Positions 7,559 through 17,229 of a stretch of DNA of 64,000 bases are shown one piece after another. Position numbers and translations under genes: made by a program. Under the pieces are notes generated by a model. The model was not told the origin of the DNA. It did no database searches and worked only from the letters and a program-made list of their open reading frames with translations. The stretch comes from Shouchella tritolerans (lineage in GTDB: Bacteria; Bacillota; Bacilli; Bacillales; Bacillaceae_D). The stretch lies in NCBI RefSeq assembly GCF_025770735.1, contig NZ_JAODPB010000004.1:248001-312000 (forward strand), given 5' to 3'. How positions within the stretch are numbered: the first letter of the stretch is position 1; each line of letters opens with the position of its first letter.

Positions 7559-9961
7559 TTACATAAAGAAATGCGGATTTACATCTATGCTAATTTGCAG
7601 TTTTTTGTTCGTTGCATCGCGCAAATAATGGCGCATGACGGTATCAAGTATTTCTTGAAGCTTTGGTTCATGCCTGTATTTTATCACGCATTGATAACGA
7701 TATCTATCTTTGATCCTGGCAATTGGCGAGACGACTGGGCCGAGGACAACTGTTTCTTCGTTTAAGCTTTCTTTTAAGTAACGGGCAACTTTTTGCGCAG
7801 CTGAAATCGTGCTCGCAAGCTCCGTATCGGAAATGGTTAAGAGCGCCATGTAGTAGTAAGGCGGGTAACTGCCCTGTTTGCGCAGTTGCATTTCCTTGGC
7901 GAAAAACTGTTCATAGTCGTGGCTTTTTACGAGCTGGATGCTATAGTGCTCAGGTGTATACGACTGGATAATAACCTCGCCTTTAAGCTGGTCCCGTCCT
8001 GCCCTTCCTGCCACTTGTTCCAGCAGTTGGAATGTCCGCTCAGCGCTGCGGAAATCAGGAATATGCAGCATCGTGTCTGCTGTTAATACGCCAACAAGGG
8101 TAATCCGCGGAAAATCGAGCCCTTTGGCAATCATTTGTGTCCCTAATAAGATGTCAGCATCGCCTTTCCCGAATGCTTCCAGAAGTTGTTTATGCGCTCC
8201 TTTTTTCCTCGTTGTATCGACGTCCATGCGTATTACTTTAGCTTCAGGCAAAAGGCGCGCTAACTCTTCCTCGACTTTTTGCGTACCAGAGCCAAAAAAA
8301 CGAATATGATCGCTCCCGCATTCTGCGCACGTCTTTGGCATTGGCTGTTCGTCGCCACAGTAATGGCATTTTAGCGAATTGCCGGCCCGGTGGTATGTAT
8401 AGGAAATGTCACAATGGCTACAGCTTGCCACATAACCGCAATCCCGACACATAACAAACGTCGAGTAACCCCGCCTGTTTAAAAACAGCACACTTTGTTC
8501 GTTGCGCTCAAGGCGTGCTTGCAACGCTTGCAGCAATTGGCCTGAAAACATCGAGCGGTTGCCACGCCGCAGTTCTTCACGCATATCGACAACGTCGACC
8601 TCTGGCAGGGGGCGCCCTTTAATTCGTTCCCTCAAAGACAAAAGGCGGTATACGCCCTTTTTCGCACGAGCAAACGATTCAACTGAAGGTGTGGCGCTGC
8701 CTAAAAGAACAGGGGCCTGATGCTTCCGTCCCCGGTAAAGGGCAACATCCTTCGCATGGTAGCGCGGCGTTTCTTCTTGTTTGTAGCTCGCTTCGTGTTC
8801 TTCGTCAATAATAATGAGGCCAATGTTTGTAAACGGAGCAAACACAGCTGAGCGCGCCCCAACAACGACTTTTACTTCTTTACGGTGGATTTTGCGCCAC
8901 TCATCATATTTTTCGCCACTCGATAAACCAGAATGCATAATTGCCACCAAGTCGCCGAACCTTGCCTTAAAACGCGTTACCATTTGCGGTGTTAACGAAA
9001 TTTCCGGCACAAGCATCATGGCTTCTTTGCCTTTTTCCAACACTTTTGCAATGGCTTGCAAGTAAATTTCCGTTTTTCCGCTCCCTGTTACGCCATGAAG
9101 GAGCATCGCTTCATGGTGGCCGTTTGCAATCGCTGCTTCAATTGGCTCAATCACCGCAGCCTGTGCCGGCGTTAGTTCAAGGGGGAGGCTAGAAGGAATT
9201 TGCTCATGTTGCAACGGGTCGCGGTAAACTTCTACATCTGTCTCTTTAGCAAACCCTTTTTCTATTAATGCTTTTAATGTTGCTCTAGTCGTCTGGCTCT
9301 CTTGCAGCGCATCCTTTGTTAGGATGGGGCCATTTGCCTGCAAATAGCAAAAAAGTTCCCGCTGCTTTTTGGCACGTTCGGGAATGTCATCTACTTGTTT
9401 CGGCAAAGCTTGCACCAGTTTCGCCGTCTTTTTGGCACCTTTTTCAGTCACTTTATACACCAACGAGACTGCCCCTTCGTCAAGCGCTGATTTTAGAAGC
9501 GGCAGATCTTGTTTCATGAAACTGCGTGCTTCTTCCCATGGCACGGCATCGTTGTCCGCGAACAGCGTTTGCAGCGGCAATGGCAACAAATCCAGTGCCG
9601 CTTTACGCTCAACTTGTTTGCTGACTTTCGTTTTTAACGCGGCTGGTAGCATCGCAAAAAACGCTTTGACTTTATAACAAACGGTTGTTTTCGCCAACCA
9701 GTCCCCAAGTTCTAACAATTCTTGGCTAAGCACTGGCAATGGATCTAGCACTTCACTGATCGGCTTCAGTTTCGTTGCTTCGCTCGTTTGTTCGAGAGCG
9801 ACGACAAAGCCTTGTACGCGCCTAGGCCCAAAAGGGACGATCACACGGGCACCTGGACGTGCAAACGCTCGCCATTCGAGCGGCACTTCGTAATCAAATA
9901 GCCTGTCCGTCTGTGCTGTCGGCACATCAACAATGACACGGGCAATCACTTTACGCTTCAC
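7559..9961 (-). CDS. priA: primosomal replication restart helicase PriA
   Basis: 800-aa 3'-5' DNA helicase that reloads the replisome at stalled forks. N-terminal DNA-binding domain (about 1-105, with IVPFGPRRVQGFV), Walker A GVTGSGKTEIY (about 290), Walker B IIIDEEHEASYK, then a zinc module inserted in the helicase domain with CRDCGYVASCSHC and further CxxC pairs (CHYCGD, CAECGS), and helicase motifs QMIAKGLDFP and QVAGRAGR. It overlaps the end of coaBC by 11 nt. Confidence 0.97.
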   Translation of the reverse strand: MKRKVIARVIVDVPTAQTDRLFDYEVPLEWRAFARPGARVIVPFGPRRVQGFVVALEQTSEATKLKPISEVLDPLPVLSQELLELGDWLAKTTVCYKVKAFFAMLPAALKTKVSKQVERKAALDLLPLPLQTLFADNDAVPWEEARSFMKQDLPLLKSALDEGAVSLVYKVTEKGAKKTAKLVQALPKQVDDIPERAKKQRELFCYLQANGPILTKDALQESQTTRATLKALIEKGFAKETDVEVYRDPLQHEQIPSSLPLELTPAQAAVIEPIEAAIANGHHEAMLLHGVTGSGKTEIYLQAIAKVLEKGKEAMMLVPEISLTPQMVTRFKARFGDLVAIMHSGLSSGEKYDEWRKIHRKEVKVVVGARSAVFAPFTNIGLIIIDEEHEASYKQEETPRYHAKDVALYRGRKHQAPVLLGSATPSVESFARAKKGVYRLLSLRERIKGRPLPEVDVVDMREELRRGNRSMFSGQLLQALQARLERNEQSVLFLNRRGYSTFVMCRDCGYVASCSHCDISYTYHRAGNSLKCHYCGDEQPMPKTCAECGSDHIRFFGSGTQKVEEELARLLPEAKVIRMDVDTTRKKGAHKQLLEAFGKGDADILLGTQMIAKGLDFPRITLVGVLTADTMLHIPDFRSAERTFQLLEQVAGRAGRDQLKGEVIIQSYTPEHYSIQLVKSHDYEQFFAKEMQLRKQGSYPPYYYMALLTISDTELASTISAAQKVARYLKESLNEETVVLGPVVSPIARIKDRYRYQCVIKYRHEPKLQEILDTVMRHYLRDATNKKLQISIDVNPHFFM

Positions 9962-11156
9962 GCCTTTTCATATAAGCTTCTAGTTCATTTAGCACTTGCT
10001 TGGCTACCTCTTTTTTCGAGGCTTGCGGGTAAGCCGTTTCCTGTCCATCTCTAGTGAACACAGTAACCACATTTGTATCAACATCAAAGCCGGCGCCTTC
10101 CGAAGTGATGTTATTGGCGACGATTAAATCAAGATTTTTTTGTTCAAGCTTGCTTTTGGCGTATGTGTGCAGTTGCTCAGACTCGGCAGCAAAGCCGACC
10201 AGAATCTGTTCATTTTTATGCTCGCCAAGAAAACGCAAGATGTCTTTTGTCCGCTCTAGTGCAACCGACCATTCGTCTGCGTTCTTTTTCTGTTTGTGTG
10301 CAAAAACGTCAACAGGTTGATAATCGGCAACTGCTGCTGCTTTTATGACGATATCCGCTTGTTGATAGCGTTTATTTACGGCATTGTACATTTCCTCAGC
10401 AGTTTGTACGGCGACCGTTTCAACGCCAACAGGTGCTTCAAGCGCCGTCGGACCTGTTATTAATGTGACATAAGCGCCGCGTCGTCTCGCTTCTTGTGCC
10501 AGCGCATACCCCATTTTTCCGGAAGAGTAATTGCTGAAAAAACGAACTGGGTCAAGAGGTTCCCTTGTGGGGCCAGCCGTTATGATCACCTGTTTGCCAC
10601 GCAAATCCGTCGGTTCTTCTAAAAGTGTATCCACCAGTTCGAGCAGTTGCTCTGGCTCGGCCATACGGCCTTTGCCAACCCAACCACAAGCAAGATAACC
10701 AGCACCAGGTTCAATCAATTGATAATGATAAGACCGCAGTTTTTCCATGTTTTCCTGTACAGACGGGTGTTCGTACATGTTGACGTTCATTGCTGGTGCT
10801 AATGCTACTGGCGCTTGCGTTGCCAACACAAGCGTTGTCAGCATGTTGTCAGCAATGCCTGCCGCTAATTTAGCAATTGTATTGGCGCTTGCGGGGGCAA
10901 TCAAAACAAGATCCGCCTGATCAGCAATATCAATATGGGCAATTTTGGTTGCGTCTGGTTCTGTAAATGTGTCCGTATAAACGGGATTGCGAGATAGTGC
11001 TTGAAACGTCAAAGGCGTTACAAACTTCGTGGCTGCTTCTGTCATCACCACATAAACGTTCGCCCCCGCCTGTGTCAGCTTACTGACAAGCGCGGCTGTC
11101 TTGAAAGCGGCGATGCCTCCACTCACGCCCACTACAATCGTTTTGTTTTTTAACAT
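9951..11156 (-). CDS. coaBC: bifunctional phosphopantothenoylcysteine decarboxylase/synthetase CoaBC
   Basis: 401-aa fusion carrying out two steps of coenzyme A synthesis. The N-terminal CoaC flavodecarboxylase (about 1-185) shows VSGGIAAFKTAAL, ALAPAMNVNMYEHP and the ACGWVGKGRM loop with its catalytic Cys. The C-terminal CoaB ligase shows ITAGPTREPLDPVRFFSN followed by SSGKMG. Start at ATG 11156, 8 nt after GGAGG; the frame's upstream start at 11171 lies before that SD. Confidence 0.96.
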   Translation of the reverse strand: MLKNKTIVVGVSGGIAAFKTAALVSKLTQAGANVYVVMTEAATKFVTPLTFQALSRNPVYTDTFTEPDATKIAHIDIADQADLVLIAPASANTIAKLAAGIADNMLTTLVLATQAPVALAPAMNVNMYEHPSVQENMEKLRSYHYQLIEPGAGYLACGWVGKGRMAEPEQLLELVDTLLEEPTDLRGKQVIITAGPTREPLDPVRFFSNYSSGKMGYALAQEARRRGAYVTLITGPTALEAPVGVETVAVQTAEEMYNAVNKRYQQADIVIKAAAVADYQPVDVFAHKQKKNADEWSVALERTKDILRFLGEHKNEQILVGFAAESEQLHTYAKSKLEQKNLDLIVANNITSEGAGFDVDTNVVTVFTRDGQETAYPQASKKEVAKQVLNELEAYMKRREA

Positions 11157-11185
11157 GCTGCTTTCCTCCATTTAGACGAAGATGC

Positions 11186-11257
11186 AAAAAAAGCTGCCTT
11201 CTTTGAGCAAAGGTGCCGTTGTGGCGAGCCAAATGTGTACGAAGACAGCTTTTGTTT
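11186..11257 (-). terminator. long stem-loop between rpoZ and coaBC
   Basis: Minus strand: AAAAGCTGTCTTC pairs imperfectly with GAAGGCAGCTTTT across about 45 nt, followed by TTTGC. The opposite strand also ends in a T-run, so it may be bidirectional. It would partly separate remA-gmk-rpoZ from coaBC-priA-fmt. Confidence 0.45.
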
Positions 11258-11272
11258 TTTTATTCGCTTTTT

Positions 11273-11485
11273 TCACTGCCCTTCTTTTGGCACTCGCTTT
11301 GTCAGCTGATCGTTCACAATTTCCTCAAGGGCAATGCCGACAAACTTATGTGATTTCGGCGTTTCCACAAGAGGCACTCGGGCAGAGTCTTCTTTCATTT
11401 CACGAGCACGGCGTGCAGAGACCGTGACAAGCGAGTATTTTGAATCCAATTTTTCTAGCAAATTGTCAATTGAAGGGTACAGCAT
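11273..11485 (-). CDS. rpoZ: RNA polymerase omega subunit
   Basis: 70-aa omega subunit that helps assemble RNA polymerase. Sequence features: [20 protein letters not shown], the conserved SARRAREM motif, and a C-terminal ALEEI helix. It overlaps the gmk stop by one base, the usual gmk-rpoZ pair of Firmicutes. Confidence 0.94.
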   Translation of the reverse strand: MLYPSIDNLLEKLDSKYSLVTVSARRAREMKEDSARVPLVETPKSHKFVGIALEEIVNDQLTKRVPKEGQ

Positions 11486-12102
11486 TATTTCTCGACCTCC
11501 ACAAGTTCTTTGTATTTTTTAATTAAGCGTTCCCGTTTGCAATGTTCAGCTGTTACAATCGCTTTAATCCGCTCAACGGCCCATTCGACTTTATCATTTT
11601 CGACGACGTAATCATACATCGTCATTAAGTCAATTTCTTCTTTTGCTACTGTCATCCGTTCGTTAATAATGTCTTCTGTTTCCGTGCCTCGACCAACAAT
11701 ACGATCACGCAATTCTTTTAAGCTGGGAGGCGCTAAAAAAATAAATACACCTTCTGGAAATACGGTCCGCACTTTTTGCGCTCCTTGCACTTCAATTTCC
11801 AAAATAATGTCTTTGCCAGCATTGATCGTCTCTTGGACATAGTCAATTGGCGTGCCATAATAATTGCCGACGTACTCGGCCCATTCTAGCAATTTTCCAT
11901 CCTCGATCATTTGCTCAAATTGTTCTCGTGTTTTAAAAAAATAGTTGACACCATGCTTTTCGCCTTCGCGCGGTTTCCGCGTCGTCGCCGAAACAGAATA
12001 CTCAATCGCTGTATTCTGCTTCCGCAATGCCCCACAAACCGTGCCCTTGCCGACGCCTGCAGGCCCAGATAATACGATAAGCAGCCCTTTTTCTCTTTTC
12101 AT
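11485..12102 (-). CDS. gmk: guanylate kinase
   Basis: 205-aa P-loop kinase converting GMP to GDP with ATP. P-loop [12 protein letters not shown] at about residue 11; [19 protein letters not shown] is the GMP-binding region; a lid and C-terminal helices follow. Length is standard. ATG at 12102 is used; a TTG one codon upstream is the only near alternative. It lies 26 nt after remA and shares its promoter. Confidence 0.96.
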   Translation of the reverse strand: MKREKGLLIVLSGPAGVGKGTVCGALRKQNTAIEYSVSATTRKPREGEKHGVNYFFKTREQFEQMIEDGKLLEWAEYVGNYYGTPIDYVQETINAGKDIILEIEVQGAQKVRTVFPEGVFIFLAPPSLKELRDRIVGRGTETEDIINERMTVAKEEIDLMTMYDYVVENDKVEWAVERIKAIVTAEHCKRERLIKKYKELVEVEK

Positions 12103-12128
12103 CAAACTGACTCTACCTCCATTTTCGC

Positions 12129-12392
12129 TTAGGCGTCTTCCACTCCATCCTCTTTCGTATGTAGCCGTTGGGCGACCGTTTCCGGCTGAACGGCGCTCAA
12201 GATGACATGGTCGCTGTCTGTAACAATAACAGCTCTCGTTCGCCGACCGTAGGTTGCATCAATCAACATATTGCGGTCACGCGCCTCTTGCATAATCCGT
12301 TTAATTGGCGCGGATTCCGGGCTGACAATTGAAATGATCCGGTTTGCGGAAACAATATTGCCAAACCCGATGTTAATAAGCTTTATCGTCAT
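12129..12392 (-). CDS. remA: extracellular matrix regulator RemA (DUF370)
   Basis: 87-aa DNA-binding protein matching the RemA/YlzA family: [20 protein letters not shown], then [19 protein letters not shown]. In B. subtilis RemA activates biofilm matrix and osmoprotection genes. The linkage remA-gmk-rpoZ-coaBC-priA is conserved. yloC, which normally precedes remA, is missing; remA follows its own promoter at 12436. Confidence 0.92.
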   Translation of the reverse strand: MTIKLINIGFGNIVSANRIISIVSPESAPIKRIMQEARDRNMLIDATYGRRTRAVIVTDSDHVILSAVQPETVAQRLHTKEDGVEDA

Positions 12393-12435
12393 GAAATAAT
12401 CCCCCGTTTTCGGTCAGCCATGCATTCTATCATCC

Positions 12436-12441
12436 ATTATA
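12436..12441 (-). promoter_or_regulatory. remA-gmk-rpoZ promoter, extended -10 type
   Basis: Minus strand reads TTTGGTATAATGG: a perfect TATAAT with a TG dinucleotide just upstream and a poor -35. It lies 44 nt before the remA start in a 159-bp gap with no gene. Confidence 0.6.
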
Positions 12442-12542
12442 CCAAATCTTCTAGGAGTTATACGAATGATTATGAAGTCCCAAGTAGATACGTATTCAAT
12501 CTTGTATTTTACCTCATTTTTTACAAGACATCAACAAAATGA

Positions 12543-12566
12543 CCCCTTGCTTTAAGGGGCAAGGGG
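12543..12566 (-). terminator. terminator overlapping the stop codon of the Ca2+ ATPase gene
   Basis: CCCCTTGC and GCAAGGGG pair around the stop codon itself (stop within the loop). The following U tract is weak (TCATTTTG). Confidence 0.5.
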
Positions 12567-15287
12567 GATATTTTCTCTCGCGTTTTTATTCGGTTCCTTT
12601 TTTAATAGCTGGAAACCGCCAAGGACGACCGTCGGGATTGCCGCCATGCCAATAACAAGCAGCCATTCTCTAAACCCTAACGCAACTGTATGGAACACAG
12701 GCTGCAACTGCGGCACATAAATAACGGCCACCATCAACAAGATCGAAATTAGAACAGCGCCAACTAAGTATTTGTTTTCAAACAAATTACGGTGGTAAAT
12801 CGAATACTCGCTTCTGCAGTCAAAAACATGGATTAACTGGGCCATAACAAGCGTTAAAAAGGCAACGGTTTGCGCAAGGGTGAGCTGTGCTGGGTCATTT
12901 TCATATGTGAGTGAGAAGGCAGCAATCGTTACTGCGCCGATCATAAAACCACGGCTAATGATCTTCCAGCCAAGCCCCCGGGCAAAGACACCTTCATCTT
13001 GTTTGCGCGGCTTCCGCTTCATCACATCCCCTTCCGCTTGGTCCATTCCGAGAGCAACAGCAGGTAGCCCGTCTGTCACTAGGTTGATCCACAAAATTTG
13101 AATAGCGACAAGCGGCAGCGGCATACCGAGCAGAATGGCAAACAACATCACCAAGATTTCACCGACATTCGAGGCCAGCATGTAGCGGATAAACTTGCGA
13201 ATGTTTTCGTAAATGTTGCGCCCTTCTTTTATCGCTTCCTTTATTGTAAGGAAGTTGTCATCAGCAAGGACAAGCGATGAGGCTTCCTTAGCGACGTCCG
13301 TGCCTGTCACTCCCATAGCGATGCCAATGTCCGCCTGCTTAATTGCTGGCGCATCGTTAACGCCATCTCCAGTCATCGCGACAATATCGCCATTCTTTTG
13401 CAGCGCTTTGACAATTTTTAATTTATGCTCCGGGGAAACGCGGGCATAGACATACACATCTTCGACGACTTCTTCCAGCTCTTCAACCGATAAACGGGAA
13501 AGTGTTTTTCCGTCCATGACTTTGCCGCCCTTTGGCAAAATCTGCAACTCTTTCGCAATCGCGGCAGCTGTCACTTGATGGTCGCCTGTAATCATAATCG
13601 TTTTAATTCCAGCTTCTCGGCACTCTTGGATCGCATCTTTTGCTTCTGCCCGAGGAGGGTCAATCATCCCTTGGATGCCGACTAATATTAAATTCTTTTC
13701 GGCATCATCCCCATTTTTGACATTCTCCTTCCCCATTAAAGGACGGTAAGCAATCGCCAATGTCCTAAGCGCTTTTGATGCCATTTGCTCGACAACGCCC
13801 TCAATTTCGGTCTGTTTTGTTGCTGTCAGCGTTTCTGTGCGCCCATCCGTGGCAACAGCGTTGCAGCGGGCAAGAACGACATCAGGCGCTCCTTTTGTAA
13901 CAACATAGGCTTTGCCGCTTTCGTCTTTAACGATGACACTCATCATTTTCCTCGTTGAATCGAATGGAAATTCTTCGACGCGCCTGTAGGTTGCCGCAAG
14001 CCCTTCTTTCGTAAAGCCCGCTTTTAAAGCGGCAATGATAATAGCCCCTTCAGTCGGGTCACCGTCAAGGGAAAGGCCGGTTTGGCCTTTTTTCTTGCTC
14101 CCTTGTTTTTCAACAAACTGAGCGTTGCTGCACAACACGCCATAACTAAGCAAACGGCAAAAAGTCGGTCTTTTTGCAATCGTTACGACTTCTGCGTTTT
14201 TCGTAAAATCGCCCTCTGCTTCATAACCTGAGCCGCTAACATGAAGCCATTCATTGTTCGCCCATAGCTGTTTGACCGTCATTTTGTTTTGGGTGAGTGT
14301 ACCCGTTTTATCAGAGCAAATGACGGTTGCACAGCCGAGCGTCTCTACTGCTGGAAGTTTGCGGACGATTCCTTTGCGCTTAATCATTCGTTGCACGCCA
14401 AGAGCGAGTGCAACAGTGACAATCGCTGGCAAACCTTCTGGGATGGCTGCAACGGCTAGAGATACACCTGAAATAAACATCGTATGCAAATCATGGCCTT
14501 GAAGCAAGCCAATCAAGACGATAAGCGCCGTTAAGAATAAGGCGACAGCAATCAGCGTTTTGCCAAGTTGCTCCAACCGCCGTTGCAAAGGGGTCATGAC
14601 AGGTTGTGCTTCTTGCAATAAATGGGCGATTTTGCCCATTTCCGTTTTCATTCCTGTACCAACGACAATGCCAATCCCGCTTCCTTGCGTAACCATGGTT
14701 CCCATAAATGCCATGTTTTCTTGATCGCCGACAGGCACATCGAGTTTGGCGATTTCTTGTCCATGTTTATGGACAGGAACGGACTCACCTGTGAGCGAGG
14801 CTTCATCAATGCGCAAGCCAGCTACGTGAATCAAGCGAATATCAGCGCCAACCCGGTCGCCAGCCCCTATTTTGATCACATCGCCAGGGACGATTTCAGC
14901 TGAAGGAACTTGCCCCCATTCGCCATTGCGAAGGACATCTACCTTAGGAGCTGACAGCTCTTTTAAGGCATCAAGTGATTTTTCGGCTTTGCGCTCTTGG
15001 ACAAACCCAAGAACCCCATTTAGCAGCACAATGCACATAATCGTAATTGCATCGAGAACTTCGCCAATCAGACCGGATATGAGCGTCGCAGCCAACAAAA
15101 CAAGCACCATAAAGTCTTTAAATTGTGCCAGAAACGTGGCCAACGCTGATGGCCGTGGCGCTTCTTTTAATTTGTTTGGGCCATATGTGCTGAGGCGCTT
15201 TTTGACATTTTTGTCCGTCAACCCTTTCGCTATATCTGTATTTGTTTTGTACTCAACTTCCTCTGGCTTCATGCTGTACCATTTCAT
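12552..15287 (-). CDS. yloB: P-type calcium-transporting ATPase (YloB/SERCA-like)
   Basis: 911-aa P2A-type ATPase predicted to pump Ca2+ across the membrane. Seen in order: cytoplasmic N-terminal region, TM pair ([14 protein letters not shown]), actuator motif [10 protein letters not shown]4 motif [15 protein letters not shown] (Ca2+ site), phosphorylation site [12 protein letters not shown] (about 335), TGDGVNDAP hinge, and six C-terminal TM helices with NLVTDGLPA. Start ATG 15287 preceded by GGGGTGAGG. B. subtilis YloB is expressed in sporulation and affects germination and spore heat resistance; that is family knowledge. It is divergent from rqcH. Confidence 0.95.
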   Translation of the reverse strand: MKWYSMKPEEVEYKTNTDIAKGLTDKNVKKRLSTYGPNKLKEAPRPSALATFLAQFKDFMVLVLLAATLISGLIGEVLDAITIMCIVLLNGVLGFVQERKAEKSLDALKELSAPKVDVLRNGEWGQVPSAEIVPGDVIKIGAGDRVGADIRLIHVAGLRIDEASLTGESVPVHKHGQEIAKLDVPVGDQENMAFMGTMVTQGSGIGIVVGTGMKTEMGKIAHLLQEAQPVMTPLQRRLEQLGKTLIAVALFLTALIVLIGLLQGHDLHTMFISGVSLAVAAIPEGLPAIVTVALALGVQRMIKRKGIVRKLPAVETLGCATVICSDKTGTLTQNKMTVKQLWANNEWLHVSGSGYEAEGDFTKNAEVVTIAKRPTFCRLLSYGVLCSNAQFVEKQGSKKKGQTGLSLDGDPTEGAIIIAALKAGFTKEGLAATYRRVEEFPFDSTRKMMSVIVKDESGKAYVVTKGAPDVVLARCNAVATDGRTETLTATKQTEIEGVVEQMASKALRTLAIAYRPLMGKENVKNGDDAEKNLILVGIQGMIDPPRAEAKDAIQECREAGIKTIMITGDHQVTAAAIAKELQILPKGGKVMDGKTLSRLSVEELEEVVEDVYVYARVSPEHKLKIVKALQKNGDIVAMTGDGVNDAPAIKQADIGIAMGVTGTDVAKEASSLVLADDNFLTIKEAIKEGRNIYENIRKFIRYMLASNVGEILVMLFAILLGMPLPLVAIQILWINLVTDGLPAVALGMDQAEGDVMKRKPRKQDEGVFARGLGWKIISRGFMIGAVTIAAFSLTYENDPAQLTLAQTVAFLTLVMAQLIHVFDCRSEYSIYHRNLFENKYLVGAVLISILLMVAVIYVPQLQPVFHTVALGFREWLLVIGMAAIPTVVLGGFQLLKKEPNKNARENIPLAP

Positions 15288-15302
15288 TGCCTCACCCCAC
15301 AT

Positions 15303-15351
15303 TCACTTGTACTCACAAGATGCCCCCCTAACTTGTACATGCTTCGGTATA
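15303..15351. promoter_or_regulatory. paired CTTGT...ACAAG palindromes between yloB and rqcH
   Basis: Two inverted repeats with the same half-sites: CTTGTACTCACAAG, and CTTGTA separated by about 11 nt from TACAAG. They lie in the divergent intergenic region, upstream of both genes. They could be an operator pair; no known regulator is assigned. Confidence 0.3.
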
Positions 15352-15386
15352 CAAGCCATCTTATTCAGTGTCAGGCAAAAAAATGC

Positions 15387-15392
15387 TATACT
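15387..15392 (+). promoter_or_regulatory. rqcH promoter, extended -10
   Basis: AAATGCTATACTC: TATACT preceded by TGC at the extended -10 position, 52 nt before the rqcH ATG. The -35 is poor. Confidence 0.5.
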
Positions 15393-15443
15393 CATTATGA
15401 AACATCGTCGCAATGGAAGAAGAGGAATGAAGAGGTGAGACAC

Positions 15444-17150
15444 ATGTCTTTTGACGGCATGATGACAAGAGCGATCACACATGAATTGCAGCAATTAGTT
15501 GGCGGCAGGATCAATAAAATCCACCAGCCATTTAAAACAGAACTTGTATTTACGATTCGAGCAAAAGGGAAGACCCATGCCCTTCTCGCCTCTGCCAACG
15601 CTGTGTTTGCGCGCCTGCACTTAACAACGGAAAAATACGACAACCCCGCCGAGCCGCCAATGTTTTGTATGTTGTTGCGGAAACATTTGGAAGGCGGCAT
15701 CATTACGTCCATCACCCAACATGGCTACGACCGGCTCATTGTCTTGAAAGTGGCCAATAAAGATGAGCTTGGCGATACAACAGAAAAAACGTTGATCGTT
15801 GAAATCATGGGGCGACATAGCAACATTATTTTAGTTGACGAAAAAACAAACACGATCATCGACAGCATTAAGCATGTTCGCTTTGACCAAAGCAGTTACC
15901 GTCTCGTTGGCCCTGGACAGCCATATAAATGGCCACCAGAGCAAAATAAGCTGGACCCTCTTGCCGCAACGGAAGAAGACGTTCTTTTAGCGCTTGATTT
16001 TCATGGAGGGAAATTGGACAAGCAACTTGTCCAATCATTTGCTGGTCTTTCCCCCTTGATCGCAGCCGAAATTGTCGCCCGGGCAAAATTGGCGAACCGA
16101 GAAACGTTGCCCCCTGCATTTATCAGCACGTTGGCACCGTTGAAAAACCACGAGTATACGCTAGAAATGGTGCAAGGTGAAAAAGACTATTTTTCAGTCA
16201 TCCATCTTACTCACAAAGACGGAGAACGCCACGTGTTTTCCTCACCGAGTGCTCTTTTAGACCGTTTTTACTACGGCAAAGCAGAACGGGACCGGGTGAA
16301 ACAACAAGCGTTCGATTTGGAGCGCTTGCTCAAAAACGAATACCAAAAAAACAAACGGAAGCTAAAAAAGTTAGAACAGACCCTTCAACAAGCAGACGAA
16401 GCAGACAGCTACCAAAAACGAGGCGAGTTGCTTACTGCCAACATCCATGCCGTTGACCGCGGCGCTTCATCGGTAGACGTCATTGACTATTATGACGAAA
16501 ATGGCAAAACCATCACCATTGCCCTCGACCCGCAGAAAAGCCCAGCGGAAAATGCGCAGTCCTATTTCAAACGCTACCAGAAAGCGAAGACAGCGCGTGT
16601 TGAAGTCGTGAATCAACAGGAGAAAACAGAACAAGAACTTGCCTATCTTGATTCGCTGCTAGCACAAATGGCTTCTGCATCTCCCCGTGACATCGAAGAG
16701 ATCCGCGAAGAGCTGATCGAGGGTGGCTACATTAAAAAACGGCAACAAGGCAGAAAAAAGAAAAAACAACTGGATAAACCGCAGTTGGAAGCATACCGTT
16801 CTTCTACCGGCATTGAGTTTTTAGTAGGGAAAAACAACCGCCAAAACGACTATTTGACAAACCGTTTCGCACGACAAGATGACATTTGGCTACACACGAA
16901 AGACATTCCTGGCTCCCACGTCGTCATCCGCTCGTCCTCGCCAGATGAGGAAACGTTAACAGAAGCAGCACTTGTCGCCGCCTTTTTCTCGAAAGCGCGT
17001 GACTCCGCTTCTGTTCCTGTCGATTATACGAAAATCCGCTATGTTAAAAAACCAAGCGGTGCCAAGCCTGGCTATGTCACATACGACAAGCAGACGACGC
17101 TTTACGTAACGCCAAAAGAAGACATTGTCCGTTCGCTCCGTATCGATTAG
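15444..17150 (+). CDS. rqcH: ribosome quality control factor RqcH (NEMF/Tae2 family, YloA)
   Basis: 568-aa NFACT protein that binds stalled 50S-peptidyl-tRNA and recruits tRNA-Ala to add alanine tails marking nascent chains for ClpXP. NFACT-N domain (MSFDGMMTRAITHEL), a central coiled-coil region rich in K/E/Q (about 290-430), and a C-terminal NFACT-R domain with FLVGKNNRQNDYLT and DIWLHTKDIPGSHVVIR. Start at ATG 15444 has GAGGTGAG 4 nt before; in-frame upstream codons lie before the promoter. This is the only clear plus-strand gene. Its pathway partner ylmH is at 39003. Confidence 0.95.
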   Translation: MSFDGMMTRAITHELQQLVGGRINKIHQPFKTELVFTIRAKGKTHALLASANAVFARLHLTTEKYDNPAEPPMFCMLLRKHLEGGIITSITQHGYDRLIVLKVANKDELGDTTEKTLIVEIMGRHSNIILVDEKTNTIIDSIKHVRFDQSSYRLVGPGQPYKWPPEQNKLDPLAATEEDVLLALDFHGGKLDKQLVQSFAGLSPLIAAEIVARAKLANRETLPPAFISTLAPLKNHEYTLEMVQGEKDYFSVIHLTHKDGERHVFSSPSALLDRFYYGKAERDRVKQQAFDLERLLKNEYQKNKRKLKKLEQTLQQADEADSYQKRGELLTANIHAVDRGASSVDVIDYYDENGKTITIALDPQKSPAENAQSYFKRYQKAKTARVEVVNQQEKTEQELAYLDSLLAQMASASPRDIEEIREELIEGGYIKKRQQGRKKKKQLDKPQLEAYRSSTGIEFLVGKNNRQNDYLTNRFARQDDIWLHTKDIPGSHVVIRSSSPDEETLTEAALVAAFFSKARDSASVPVDYTKIRYVKKPSGAKPGYVTYDKQTTLYVTPKEDIVRSLRID

Positions 17151-17174
17151 AAAACGTACGATGAATCGCACAAC

Positions 17175-17217
17175 ACACTCCTGTATTGTCGCAAACGAGA
17201 GCGGCAGTCAGGAGTGT
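17175..17217. terminator. stem-loop between convergent rqcH and yfhO
   Basis: ACACTCCTG and CAGGAGTGT pair across 25 nt. It lies 24 nt after the rqcH stop and 12 nt after the yfhO stop, so it may act on both. No clear T-run follows on either strand. Confidence 0.4.
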
Positions 17218-17229
17218 AGTTAGCCGATT

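Noticed and set aside
14872-15438. 188-aa plus-strand ORF over the start of the Ca2+ ATPase gene
   Set aside because: Shadow of the ATPase N-terminus; no RBS or recognisable domain.
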